Positions 1 through 10,510 of a DNA stretch of 64,000 nt are shown in pieces. The notes beneath the pieces are model-generated. The model made no database searches and was not told where the DNA came from. It saw only the letters and a program-made list of their open reading frames with translations. Origin of the DNA: Ottelia alismoides (taxonomy: Eukaryota > Streptophyta > Magnoliopsida > Alismatales > Hydrocharitaceae); the NCBI GenBank assembly GCA_037367405.1, contig JAZKJV010007260.1, positions 62,001-126,000 of the forward strand, given 5' to 3'. The position numbers and the translations under genes were made by a program. Position 1 is the first letter of the stretch. Every line of letters starts with the position of its first letter.

Positions 1-266
1 TAGCCCATTGCAATCTGAATTGGTTAGGGATTCCCAGAACCGAACCACGAATAGGCGCTCTTAGAAAGATACGTAATACACAAGTATTTCAGTTATCGGA
101 ATCAACTAGAAGTGTATTAGGAGATTTCACTTCATGACTATCGCAGGGATTCTATTGTACGAATAGTTGTTAGTTGCAACTTCTAAATTCATCGAAGTTC
201 TAATTCCCTACTATTGTATCTATTGAAGTTCTATATTTCTCTAATCACCAGAAATCTCACTTGCAG

Positions 267-901
267 CTAATCGCCGCGCCTGTGCTGTCTGTTGTGCATG
301 TTTACTGTGTAGTGCAAGAAATGCGTGCTGCTCCTGTCAACACCTTGAATCCTCAGCGAACGGCCATGATTGTGGCAGACTTTATCAAGGTTAGAACACA
401 TGCCCAAGTTTTAAATAGTGCTAAGATGTGCGTTAAAATAAAAAAAGTTGATTTTTATGCAAACAGCATGGAAAAATATCAAGCCCCGCCGACCTGAGAT
501 ATAGGGAAGATCTTCTCTTGCCTGATAGAGTTATAGATGATGCCGGGAGTGTGAAGGTTGGGAGACCACTTCACAGGGTTGTCAAGAGACTTTCAAAGCT
601 GAAAGAACTCAGAGAGGCATTTGCTGGCGAGAAATTTTTGCTCTGCCAAGAGAATGTGTGGACGGATATGGTATTGGAGCACGGTGCAACCGGGGAGGAT
701 GCGCTGAGGGGATGGCTGGTTGCCGCCTATGCTGCAGAGATGCAGAAACAGGATAATGGATTTGGAACAAGTTTCGAAAGGCTTAGCGAGGCTCGTTCCA
801 GAATGGAGCAGGTATTTCCTCAGTTCATATCTCAGTTGAAGATGAGAGGCTGGCATACCGATCGCTTCCTAGATGGAACAGGCAGCCGCTTCGCATATTG
901 A
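267..901 (+). CDS. RUS (root UVB sensitive, DUF647) family protein, last two visible exons
   Basis: Partial gene entering from the left; earlier exons lie outside the window. Exon A is 267-389 (after a TTGCAG acceptor, before GTTAGA). Exon B is 467-901 (after AAACAG), ending in TGA at 899-901; the 77-bp intron is phase 0. Together they encode about 185 residues of the C-terminal half. Exon A carries the family signature VVQEMRAAPVNTLNPQRTA. Exon B starts HGKISSPADLRYREDLL and ends with GWHTDRFLDGTGSRFAY, a typical RUS C-terminus. RUS proteins are plant plastid- or membrane-associated proteins needed for seedling development and UV-B and vitamin B6 related signalling; the biochemical role is unsettled. 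The closing motif and the 'GATGEDALRGWLVAAY' stretch look most like the RUS1 branch, but I cannot assign the paralogue firmly from memory, so no symbol is given. The open frame at 518 that looks like a start is an internal Met-like artefact of exon B. Confidence 0.85.
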
Positions 902-958
902 TTGTGATGGTAGTCGCGTTCTTGCTGTTTAATTCCTGTTGTTTCTTCAAGACCCTTC

Positions 959-1063
959 TCTGAAATTTCCTCTGGGCTGCTGACTTTAAGGTGATTGAGT
1001 CTTGTTCTCAATATCGTAAATTTTGATTGAGTGTTGGCATTCTGAAATTTCCTCTGGGCTGCT
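959..1063. repeat. 23-bp direct repeat in the RUS 3' flank
   Basis: The 23-mer beginning TCTGAAATTTCCTCTGGG occurs at 959-981 and again, identical, at 1041-1063, 82 bp apart. The sequence after each copy (gattgag / gatcgag) is also loosely similar, so this looks like an old local duplication in the 3' UTR or flank of the RUS gene. Confidence 0.8.
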
Positions 1064-1479
1064 AGAGCTCCTTAGCGTGATCGAGGACCTGTGCAAAAAT
1101 ATTCCTTCCAATTAAATTCTGAGTAGTTATGCTGCCAAAGGTAGCGGTGATGCTACATACAAAAATGACAACATGAATTTTAGTCTTAAGAGATGATTTG
1201 CAGCTTTTGTATTATGATTGCTGGATGTTAACGGAATAGAAAAAGATTTTTGTGATAATGAAAGTGGGTATGAAAGTCAGATATTGTTCATAAGAGCAAT
1301 CGAAGCAACACATACTGACAAGCTTCTAAAATCCGGAGTGGTTCTTCTGCTGGGAATTCCTTTTTCTATTGCAAAATCCAAATGTATAGATTGAAATCAT
1401 GCGTTTCATGTAATGTTATCAAATTGCATGTTTATCTTCCTATGCGAGATTGAGTTAATCCTCATTTGGGTATCAACTT
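1064..1479. other. RUS downstream flank, no gene seen
   Basis: No convincing coding exon, no RNA gene and no clear transposon end were found. AT-rich flank between the RUS 3' end and the hairpin element. Confidence 0.5.
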
Positions 1480-1753
1480 TGAAAAATATTCCCCAAAATG
1501 GGGACGGTTTGAAAACAATTCCCAGAGTAGGCATATATCGGCAAACTGTTTGTCGCTTTGTGTTCCACGTGTGGCAAACGGTTTGTCGTGCCACATGGAC
1601 GGCAAAATCTGGATTCCCCGTCCCCTTCCGTCCGTCCATGTGACGTGGCAAACCGTTTGTCGCACATGGAACTCGAAGTGGCAAACGATTTGCCGATATA
1701 TGCCTATTCTGGGAATTGTTTTCAACACATCCCCATTTTGGGTATATTTTTTC
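1480..1753. mobile_element. Fold-back (hairpin) element with ~130-bp arms
   Basis: The left arm (about 1480-1611) and right arm (about 1629-1753) are near-perfect reverse complements, with a loop of about 20-30 bp around 1612-1630. The outer parts pair CCCCAAAATGGGG with CCCCATTTTGGG, the middle pairs TAGGCATATATCGGCAAA with its complement, and the inner part contains short GGCAAACGGTTTG palindromes. No terminal target duplication was recognised. The open frames on both strands here (for example 1406-1849 minus) are by-products of the inverted repeat. It is probably a MITE or other fold-back DNA element; transcription through it would give a long double-stranded RNA hairpin. Confidence 0.8.
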
Positions 1754-3960
1754 TCTCTCCCTCCATTTAGGTAAACCCCCCCTACGAGATTGGGCATTTA
1801 TCCCACTAACATGCAATCCCAATATCAGGATGGAAGGTGGGGTCCACATTGTTGACGCTATATCTCATGATAGCATCTTTGTTTCTAGTCCACTTTGCCT
1901 CCATGATATGCGGCCTGTTGCTGAATTTAGATTGTCGAGCTTGACTTCGATGTTCTCATCGATGATGCAATGGAGCACAAGCTCCACGATGGAGATGACA
2001 TCGCCGTTCCCGAGCTTGACTAGATCGTGGGAGTTGGCAGACGAGTGGCAACTTGTGGATGGGGGTAGAGGAGCCAAAGCTGAAGAAGGGGATGTGCTTG
2101 ATGAAATGGTGATGCTGAATCGATAGGGGATGCGCTTGAGGAGATGGTGATGTTGAAGAGAAGATGTGAGAGTGAAACGAATAGGGATGTGGTGAATGCT
2201 GATGATAACTACGAGTAGCTGAATGGAGACGGGGAGACCAATGATGAAATGGAGGCAAACGCGGAGAAAGTACTCGAGGACGAAGATGGTGATGATGATG
2301 CGAATGCTGAGGAGGATATCAGGGTCACATGGAGGTAGTGGCGGGGATTGGGAAAGTAGAGCGGGGAAAATTGAGTTTGTAAACGAAAAAAATCTAAAGT
2401 TAATAAACACTACTATGACTTATTCGGTATCTTTCGTTTACCAACCGAATGCAGAATAGAGTATAATGAACCATGACTCTGATTTTCCATCATAAAGTTG
2501 CGAAAATGCTAATCTATATATGATAACTGAATTTTAAGAGAGAATGTCTCATGTGCAATAAATATAGAAAGCAGAATGACTTTACAAATAAAAAAGAGAC
2601 CTCGTTCGAAAAGACAGAATCGTCAAGATCACACATGAATTTCCCAAGTAAAGAGCTATGCAAGCTACTTGAAATAAATCAAACTCAAGTGAAGATGATA
2701 AATCGAAAGATGGATATGCTCTTCTTAGTCTTATAATGACCATCGACAAGATAGAATCATTTAGTTTTATTTGCATCAAATTATTAGATGCTTTTTGCGA
2801 AATACACAAACTAGTTGAAGGGTTTTTTAATATATTTCAGAGACGAGAAGTAAAACTCAACAACAAGAGCATGAATATGAAATTATAAGTCTCAAGGACA
2901 ACATTTGCTTTCTAAAAAAACATAGAAAAATTAAAAGTAGAACCATTGTTAATGATTTAGCTAGATTCATTAAAGGTAAAACTATCTTACACAAGATGCA
3001 AGCTATATCCTACCAATCAAAATATAAGTTTGGTACATGATATCAACTAAAATCACTTGAAAATGTGAACCTACTAACACTTCATATGTCAACACTGCAT
3101 GCATTGCATGCATAAGATCTTTTTATTCTAGAAGGTTTGATACTCTTAGTCGTATAAAAGTCGAGAAAAGAAAAGTACCTTGGAATCCTCTAAAGAATCT
3201 TACTAATAATGTGAGGACTTACAAAAGATGTACACCAAAGACTATCTTAGGTTGCTGTTTTCCTTACTTCAGGAACCCTGAAGATGCAAACCATAGGGAT
3301 TGAAACTATGAAATAAAAAAGGGACACAAGCGAAATGAAAGGGTTCTACTTTGAATTTTGTAAAAATATACACGCACAAGAGTTAATGCGAAGAACGTTT
3401 GGGACATGTGTTCTTGAAAAAACTCGCAAGTGAACAAGTGTAAAAATCTTTAAATGATATCATAGGATACTTGGCAATGTGGATTCTCATTATTTCTATC
3501 TTTTATTTGCAAGAAAGAGGGAATCATTTTATTTTCGAAATATTTACGCCTTAGCTTGTTGGAAGCATCCAATCTATGTTCCATCATCTACCCTAAAGTT
3601 CAAGGGCACTATTGGCGTTCTCCATATTTCATTTTCACATTCCCAGCTCAATGATTTTTCATCTTGTATCCATCATCGATCATATTTTAAAGGTTGACCA
3701 ATCACTTGATTTCATCCGAACATTGTTTTGTCGATTCCGAGATCGATACAACTTCAGTTGAAGCTATTTAGGATACATTGGAGAGCTTATTTCGAGATCT
3801 ATCCAATGGCGTATTTTCAGCTAGCACAACACTTTTAGGGGGGAAATAATTAAAATTCCCACACATGTTCAATTCATGCATAGTTTGCTCTGATTGGAGT
3901 CACGAGGATTAATGTCCACATAAGCAAATATAAACAAATGGATGCAAATCCTTTAAAAGA
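1754..3960. other. Intergenic, degenerate sequence
   Basis: No gene recognised. The 1930-2340 stretch is rich in GATGA/GAGGA-type triplets and has open frames on both strands, the minus one ending near 1865; I could not match it to a family. The 2500-3840 stretch is AT-rich with many stops and resembles decayed retroelement gag-like or spacer DNA, but no diagnostic motif survives. Confidence 0.4.
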
Positions 3961-4197
3961 TGTTGAGTTATTGTGCTTATATGGGTGAACAGATCTTAGG
4001 ACGGGGGACCATTTACCCGTCTTATATAATTGTACTCATCCTTCTCATTGGAATTTAGTTTTTAGTGAAGAGAACCCTAATCTCTAGTGAGGGAAATTAG
4101 GGAGCATGCGCCTCCATGATTTTTCCCTTTCCACAGGGTTTTCCACGTAAATCCTTGCCTTTATTTTTGTACGTGTTTTGATTGTTTGATTCTAACA
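3961..4197 (+). repeat. 5' LTR of the copia element
   Basis: Begins TGTTGAGTTATTGTGC and ends GATTCTAACA. It aligns along its whole length with 8336-8574, with many substitutions and small indels. Shared landmarks are GTGAAGAGAACC, CTAATCTCTAGT and AGGGTTTTCCACGTAAAT. Confidence 0.88.
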
Positions 4198-4211
4198 TGG
4201 TATTAGAGTCA
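4198..4211 (+). promoter_or_regulatory. tRNA-Met-type primer binding site
   Basis: TGGTATTAGAGTCA directly follows the 5' LTR and differs by one base in the first 11 from the common plant copia primer site TGGTATCAGAG. Confidence 0.75.
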
Positions 4212-4879
4212 TGAATCGTTTAGATTGTCACACATAAGGCGTCTGCAATGCGTTTGTTCGTGCTTGTACAGATTAGGTCGCAGATTCTGCACTACTTCAA
4301 ATCGTAGATCTGAGATAAGATCATGCAAATCGTGCTCCAGATCAGGCTCGGTTCGCGCAGATCAGACTGCCATCTGATCTATGCTCAAATCGTGCCCCCG
4401 TTGTGCTCAGATCGGGTTTGTGCAAGTTGATCTTTGTATTCAGATCTGATTCATGTTCCCTACAACAAACCATGCCCAGATCTGTTTTCCATGTAGCAGA
4501 TTGCCTCGTATTTATGTTCATATCACACAACTCAAATGGCATGACTGTTTCAAACTGAAGATCAAGACCTCTGGAGTGTGTTTGCTTATTTTTCTACATC
4601 CGGGAGCCTCGACCGTTGATGTTATTTCAGATCGCAGGACTGTTTTTTCCTCTTAGTGGTAAGAGACGTGTGGATTTTCTTGGGCCATGCTTTTGGACCA
4701 CCCCTTGAGGTTAGTTCCCTTTTGTTGGAGAGCAGTTGTGGTATGGGCTAAGCCCTTGAGCATTGTTGGGGTGCTTTTTGCCCCCTGTTTGTTGCGAGAA
4801 CTATCAAGTGTGTAGTTGTGCATACTAGGTGTTTGATGATATGTAAGAGTATTCTGTTGTTTGTGTTGAACGCAAGATA

Positions 4880-5462
4880 TCTGAAGGAAAGTCTATGAGA
4901 GATAGTCAAAGTCTAAAAGGCACAAATTTGCTGGTGAATGACATTATGATGCTTGGAGCATCCATAGAACTTGATTTTGAAAAGGATACCATCATGGAGT
5001 TACAATCCTTCTTAAAGGAATCATTTACGAAAGGACTTGGTTCTTTATAATTGATAAACAGTGGTTCATCTCTTAATCGAGAAGAACTGACGATACTTGC
5101 TACTAGAACTGAGTGGATTATCGAAAGTAGTGTGTCCGATCACATGACAGGTGATCCGAGAATGTATCATGATTAAGTTATCGCCCGGAAGAGAAAAAGT
5201 TGTTGTTGACATTTATCCTGCTACTATTACTGTAAAAGAAATAATTTATGTTGTCGATTGTTTCCTCCTCACTGATGCACTTCACATTTCTAATTTACCA
5301 ATAAACCATTTATCAGTCAGAAAGATTACTAAAGAGTTGATTTTTTATCACAAGTCAAGTGTTCTAGAAGATTTGCATACATGCAAGAAGATTAGAATTG
5401 GATTAGTTGAGGATGGCTTATATCATCTTCCAGCTCGAGTTAGCCAAACCCTACCTCTGTGA
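4880..5462 (+). pseudogene. Copia gag end / protease remnant
   Basis: Around 5112-5160 the frame reads WIIESSVSDHMTGDP, which aligns with the copia protease signature WIIDSGASDHMTG. The active-site triad DSG has become ESS, so the protease would be inactive even if translated. Downstream, an open stretch (5151-5462) resembles the segment between protease and integrase (ISNLPINHLSVRKITKEL, similar to the 'NLLSVSKLT' pre-integrase motif). Frames are interrupted upstream and downstream. Confidence 0.65.
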
Positions 5463-5715
5463 TGAAAGCTCATCTTGAAAAGGACAAGTTCACTTCAGTA
5501 CGAAAGTGGAATGAATGCCTTGGTCATATCATTTTTTTCTTCTTTACAGATGTTGATGCTTGGGATTTTCTCTGGATTATCAGAGGATGATTTGAAATGT
5601 GAGTTTTGTTAATTGTAAAGGACACACTCACTATATTTCCTACATATACTAGTAAATCTAGTTATGCATCCGAGTTAGTGCATTCTGATGTTAGGGTCTG
5701 TTAATTGTTAAGAGC

Positions 5716-6030
5716 ATGGGTGGTCACATGTACTATATCACTTTCATTGATGATTTTCCATGGAGTACTTATGTGTACATTTTAAAACCTAGAAATGAAG
5801 TTCTTGTTGCTAAAAACTTTATAAATATATTTAGCGCTAAATATGCATCGAGAGTAAGAACGTTCAAGACTGGTAAAGCCAAGGAGAACCTGGAAAAATC
5901 CCTACGCGATTTTCTTGATGAGATGGGTGTCATTCATGAAACCTCATGCAGTTACACACCACAACATAATGGAATTGTTGAAAGGAAGAACCGTCACTTG
6001 TCGAATGTCACCAGAGCACTCTTACTCTAA
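5716..6030 (+). pseudogene. Copia integrase core remnant
   Basis: A 104-residue open stretch covers the integrase catalytic core. The first Asp region YYITFIDDF is intact. The second Asp region (normally R-S-D-N-G-G-E) has decayed to FKTGKAKENL, losing the catalytic Asp. The Glu region is intact as TPQHNGIVERKNR. One of three DDE residues is therefore missing. The following bases (6031-6360) continue the integrase C-terminal part with frameshifts and stops (a 'KCIFLGYSRTQKGYKCY' type motif is readable near 6243-6293). Confidence 0.8.
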
Positions 6031-6879
6031 AGGAATGTGCCAAAGAATTTTAGTGGAGAACTTGTCTTGTCTGCTACTTATCTTATCAATTGGACACCTT
6101 CTCTATGATTAGGAAGAGAACTCCTTTCTCTGTCATCCATCCGAATGCATCTCCTTTCAATTTGGACCCACATGATTTTAGATGTGTCCGCTTTCTTCAT
6201 AACTCTGGATCAGATTGACAAAAGTTGGATCCAAGAGCCATGAAGTGCATCTTTCTTGGCTATTCTCGAACACAAAAAGGATACAAATGTTATCACTCGG
6301 TAGCACATCATATTCATGTAAGCAAGGATGTCACGTTCTTTTAGAGTGATTCCAACACTTTCCTATGAGTTCTCTTCAGGGGGATTCTGTGAGTACAGAT
6401 GTTGCGAAAAATGAGAATGTGATTAACTTTCTTGGTGACATACATGAGACTATCTATGTAGAGGAGGGCAGTGAGCAAGATAGAGAAAAAGATAGTGGGG
6501 ATAGAGGCAGATTTGGGCAGATTTATAGCAGGCAAAAGAATCAGATAATGTGGTGGAGACTAGAAAAGAGATGATGCTAAATCATAATGTCAACCTTTCA
6601 TCAGACCATGATGTCAGCCTTTCATCAGGTGATATAGGCATGAAACTCTGCAGCTACTCCTCTTCTTATAATATTCATACTGATAATGATGACATTTTAT
6701 GTGATGATCGTCCCATGGCTGTGAGAAAGGCTACTAAAACTGTCCGCACCTCTACTCAGTATCCATTGGAAGACTTTGTTGCCTATGCCAAATTGAGTAG
6801 ATATAAATATTTTATTACCTCTCTTGATGCTCATCACATTCCCAAAAATATTGATGAAGTCAAAATGAATCCGAAATGG

Positions 6880-7560
6880 GTCATGCTATGAAGGAAGAAA
6901 TGGATGCCTTAGTCAAAAAATAATACTTGGGATATTGTTGATCCTCCTAAAGATGCTCACCTTGTTGGCCCTAAATGGGTCTACACGATTAAATATGATA
7001 TTGACGGAACTACTGTCAAAAATATGGGATTGACTACCTTGAGACTTGTGCTCTTATTGCCAAAATGAATACAGTCAAAATTGTTATTTGCCTAGAAACT
7101 CTTTTTTCTAAGAATATGTATCAGCTAGATATGAAAAATGCTTTCTTGAATGTTGATCTTAAAGAAGAAGTGTATATGAAAGTGGCATTTGGGTTAGAGA
7201 AGGGTGAAAGTGTTGTAAATTAAATAGATCTTTGTATGGACTAGCAATCACCAAGAGCTTGATTTGAACGTCTTCGTGTGGTCATGATTAGGAATGGATA
7301 TACCCGAATGAATGGATACCACATTTTGTTTGTAAGGAGGAATGACGAAAAATATCTATTATTTTAGTGTATGTGAATGACATGATCCTTACAAGTATAA
7401 CGTAGGAGAACTTTTCAGGATAAAGAAAATGCTCTCAACTGAATTTGAACTTTACGATTTGTAGAAGTTAAAGTACTTCCTAAGTATTGAGATGGCTCGA
7501 TCTTCATGAGGTATGTGTTTAAGTCAACGGAAATATGCTCTGGACTTATTGAAGGATTTT
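6880..7560 (+). pseudogene. Copia reverse transcriptase remnant
   Basis: The segment begins with a piece similar to 'M.EEMDAL.KN.TWD', then KWVYTIKYDIDGT (about 6976-7010), then a stretch similar to the RT motif A region 'YQLDMKNAFLNVDLKEEVYM' (about 7120-7180). Several stops and frameshifts separate the pieces. The YVDD-type motif C is decayed to a 'LVYVNDMIL'-like stretch near 7365-7390. Order and spacing fit copia RT. Confidence 0.7.
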
Positions 7561-7799
7561 TGAATGTTAGGGTGCAAGCCTACTACTAATCCTATTGAGG
7601 CAAATCATAAACTGAATAAAGAGGATAGCAAGCTTCTTGATGATGCAGCAAAGGGAAGGTATCAAAGATTGGTGGGAAATTGAACTTACCCTTACTAGAG
7701 TGGATATTTTACATGTTGTAAATGTGGTGAGTTGATTCATGCATGCTACCACCATTTCTCATGCTAATGCGGTAAATAGAATTCTGTGATACATAAAAG

Positions 7800-8330
7800 G
7801 AACATCAGGAAAAGGTCTTATGTTCAAGAAAAATCTTGAGGTCGCAACTGAAGGATATACTAATGCTGATTGGGTTGGCTCCGTTGATGACAAAGATTCA
7901 CATCAGATAAAGCAATTTATATATGCGGAAATCTGGCTATTTGGAGAAGTAAAAAAGCAGAATGTGATTTCAAGATCAAGGGTTGAAGCTGAATACCATG
8001 CTCTTGTGAATGACGTTATAGAAATTCTATAGTTAAAATTCTACTCCATGAGTTGGCATCAAAGTCAGTATGCCAATGGAGATGTTTTATGACAAGAAGG
8101 CTGCAATAAACATGGCCAAAAATCATGTAAGGCATGATAGAACGAATCATATGGAGATTAACAGACACTTCATCCATGAGAATATTGATGCTCGATTGTT
8201 GTGTCTTCCTTACCTGAAGTCTACAGATTAGGTTGTTGATCTCTTCACAAAGAGGCTTCCTACGATACAATTTGAGTTGAATATAGGCAAGTTGAGCATG
8301 ATGAATATGTATGCCCAACTTGACTTGGGG
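7800..8330 (+). pseudogene. Copia RNase H remnant
   Basis: The open stretch 7820-8032 reads EGYTNADWVGSVDD and then RSRVEAEYHAL, matching the copia RNase H motifs YTDADWAGS and RSSAEAEYRAL. The metal-binding Asp (ADW) and Glu (AEAEY-like) are kept, but the central 'S-T-S-G-Y' part is scrambled. Beyond 8032 a frameshifted tail carries the C-terminal 'HDRTNHMEINRHFIHE' type region and runs to the purine tract before the 3' LTR. Confidence 0.75.
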
Positions 8331-8335
8331 GAGAG

Positions 8336-8574
8336 TGGTGAGTTATTGTGCTTACATGGGTAAACAAACTTTAGGATGAGGGAACGTTTACCCATCCTAT
8401 ATATATTGTATTCAGCTCCCTCATTGGAATTTAGATTTTAGTGAAGAGAACCCCTAATCTCTAGTAAGGGAGATTATAGATTGTGCACCTCCATGGTTTT
8501 TCCCTCTCCGTAGGGTTTTCCACGTAAATACTTGCCTCCATTTTTGTGTGTGTTTTGATTATTTGATTCTAACA
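8336..8574 (+). repeat. 3' LTR of the copia element
   Basis: Begins TGGTGAGTTATTGTGC after the purine tract and ends GATTCTAACA. Homologous to 3961-4197. Confidence 0.88.
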
Positions 8575-8759
8575 AGGTCCATAACAAGCATCTAATAAAA
8601 AATTTGTTGTGGTGAAGGTCTAGAAATCATTTGTAGATATTATGAAATTGCACCATGTTCTTCCCTCCTTGAGGATTCTGTTCCAGTTCGTGACCATGTT
8701 GTTGTGGATGATGATATGTGCTTGAAGTGACTAAGGATAAATTGAAGGATCTATAACAA

Positions 8760-10510
8760 CCCTTTGTTTTAGGTCTGATTGTTAAATTTCAGACCTCGCG
8801 AGCAGAACTTGCTGGACTTGGAAACTTTTCGATGGCAAGAATGAGGCATGAGGACGACTTAAGCATATCTTAATAAGATTCTCGGTTGAAAAGGATTTTA
8901 TCAAATCATATGCTCTTGGAGATTTCAAGTACTAGAATGATTGGTTATATGATGGTCACCCTATTTTTGATCGAACTTGAGAACTTCACAAGTTGCTACC
9001 TGGGTTGGCCTGCCTTGACTCAGCATTCATCTTCACAATCCAGGAGTTAAAAAATGATTGTGCAAATCCATGAGAAGTACATTTGTGTTGGCAAAGAGGT
9101 TATTGATTTTATCAGGCCTAGCTACTTGAAGATTTTTGTAGAAATTGATTTTCTCAAGCCATTGGTTAATCACTTTATGATACGAAATGGTATTGAAGTT
9201 TTCGAACAAAAAGTGGTTTAGAAAAAACTTCCAAAGTTTAGCCACAAATGTTGTGTTTTTGGACATGTCCTGGAAAGTTGTAAATTTGAGAAGAAAGAAT
9301 AGAGTTGATGATAAAAATGGAAGAACAACTTACTTTTGGGTGCGTATGGTCTAAGAGCATTTGAAAGATGATTTAAATGATGACTCTTTAGAACATTTGC
9401 AGTAGTAGATACTTCGTATGGGGTTTAAACACAATAAATCGCAGCACTAATTGTCTCCATCTCTGCAACAACATGAAGGGGCTGCCATTTTGCAGTCTTT
9501 TGATAATTTTTTTTACATCAGCCACAGCCGTATCAACCAGCTCGACTTTGTGTTGTGCAACCTTTTGTACAAATGAAACAACCATGTGGACAACAAAATG
9601 AAAAAGGACAACAACATGAAGATTGCTCCTTACAATATACCATTGCATCAGATGAGCATGATCTGGTAATCGTTAATGTTGAGGTGGAATGAGTTTTTTT
9701 GCTTTGAAGAACTGCAATTTGTTTTTTTATAGCAAATTCCAAGATTCAATACATCTAGAGGTGCTATTGTCTGAGGTTCGACAGTTGCACAAGGATTGTG
9801 TAATTGATAGTCTAGAGCATCAGCAAAATTTTTATATCCAGTCCTTGGTGGTCCCCAAGGGGGGTGGTATGCTAGAGTGTGCCTCTCAGTCTTTGGAGGA
9901 TGTTACTACTTGTTGATATGCCTTGAATCATAATCATTTGACTCGGGTTGAAGACCGTCATATGCACCCCCTCTTATATCGTACTCCTACAAGATGGGGT
10001 TCTCACTTATATTAATGAATCTATTTTAATTCGGGTATATGAATCTTTTGTAACAGGGATCCGTCTGTAGGGGAGTAGTATATAAACTCCCCTAAGATTA
10101 ATGTTCTCTGTATCATATGTACTTTCTTATTTCTCCACATAGTTAAAATCGATCACCACTGTTCAAGGATGTAGCCTAATTACGAGTGAACCTTGTAAAT
10201 ACGTGTGTCTTCTTACATGATTGATCGTTTGTGCATGTTCCGCTTCCCTGATTTGCAACACTCCAATTGCACCTAAGGTGCAAGATGGTTTTCATCTATG
10301 TGAGGATGAGGGTTGGGGTGTTGTAAAAAGAAAGAAGAAGCATTCTACTCGTGGTTTGAAGGTTTGGCAACAACCTATGGATCATTTGGGGAATTCCTTC
10401 CACCAGATTGCAGTCATTAGGGGTTGCCTCCTCTTTGAAAAAGTAGATGCTCCATGTGGGCATTTCTTCTCCATAGTTACAACAACAACATTAGCCAAAC
10501 AAAGATGATG
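8760..10510 (+). mobile_element. Decayed L1-type LINE ORF1 (DUF4283 / CCHC type)
   Basis: From 9114 to 9302 one frame, broken by a single stop, reads RPSYLKIFVEIDFLKPL and then KLPKFSHKCCVFGHVLESC. This is the DUF4283 plus zinc-knuckle part of plant LINE ORF1 and related proteins. In the knuckle the first Cys position is Ser, so it would not bind zinc normally. At about 10295-10340 the frame reads EDEGWGVVKRKKKH, like the basic C-terminal end of the same ORF1 family ('W.VV.RKKK'). Everything between is full of stops. No LINE reverse transcriptase follows directly, so this is a fragment. Confidence 0.55.

Larger units (their letters stand above)
3961..8574 (+). mobile_element. Degenerate Ty1-copia LTR retrotransposon, both LTRs present
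   Basis: Two diverged direct repeats bound the element: 5' LTR 3961-4197 and 3' LTR 8336-8574, both running TG...TAACA. A primer site starting TGGTATTAGAG (4198-) matches the initiator-Met-tRNA type TGGTATCAGAGC. A purine tract, CTTGGGGGAGAG, directly precedes the 3' LTR. Pol order is protease-like, integrase, reverse transcriptase, RNase H, which is the copia order. Most of gag is missing or unrecognisable between 4200 and 4880. All reading frames are broken by stops and frameshifts. The flanks (AAAGA before, AGGTC after) do not form a clear 5-bp target duplication. LTR divergence is high, so this is an old, dead copy. Confidence 0.88.

Noticed and set aside
1406..1849. 147-aa minus-strand open frame and several overlapping frames
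   Set aside because: They are mirror-image frames across an inverted repeat; no protein family, and both strands are equally open.
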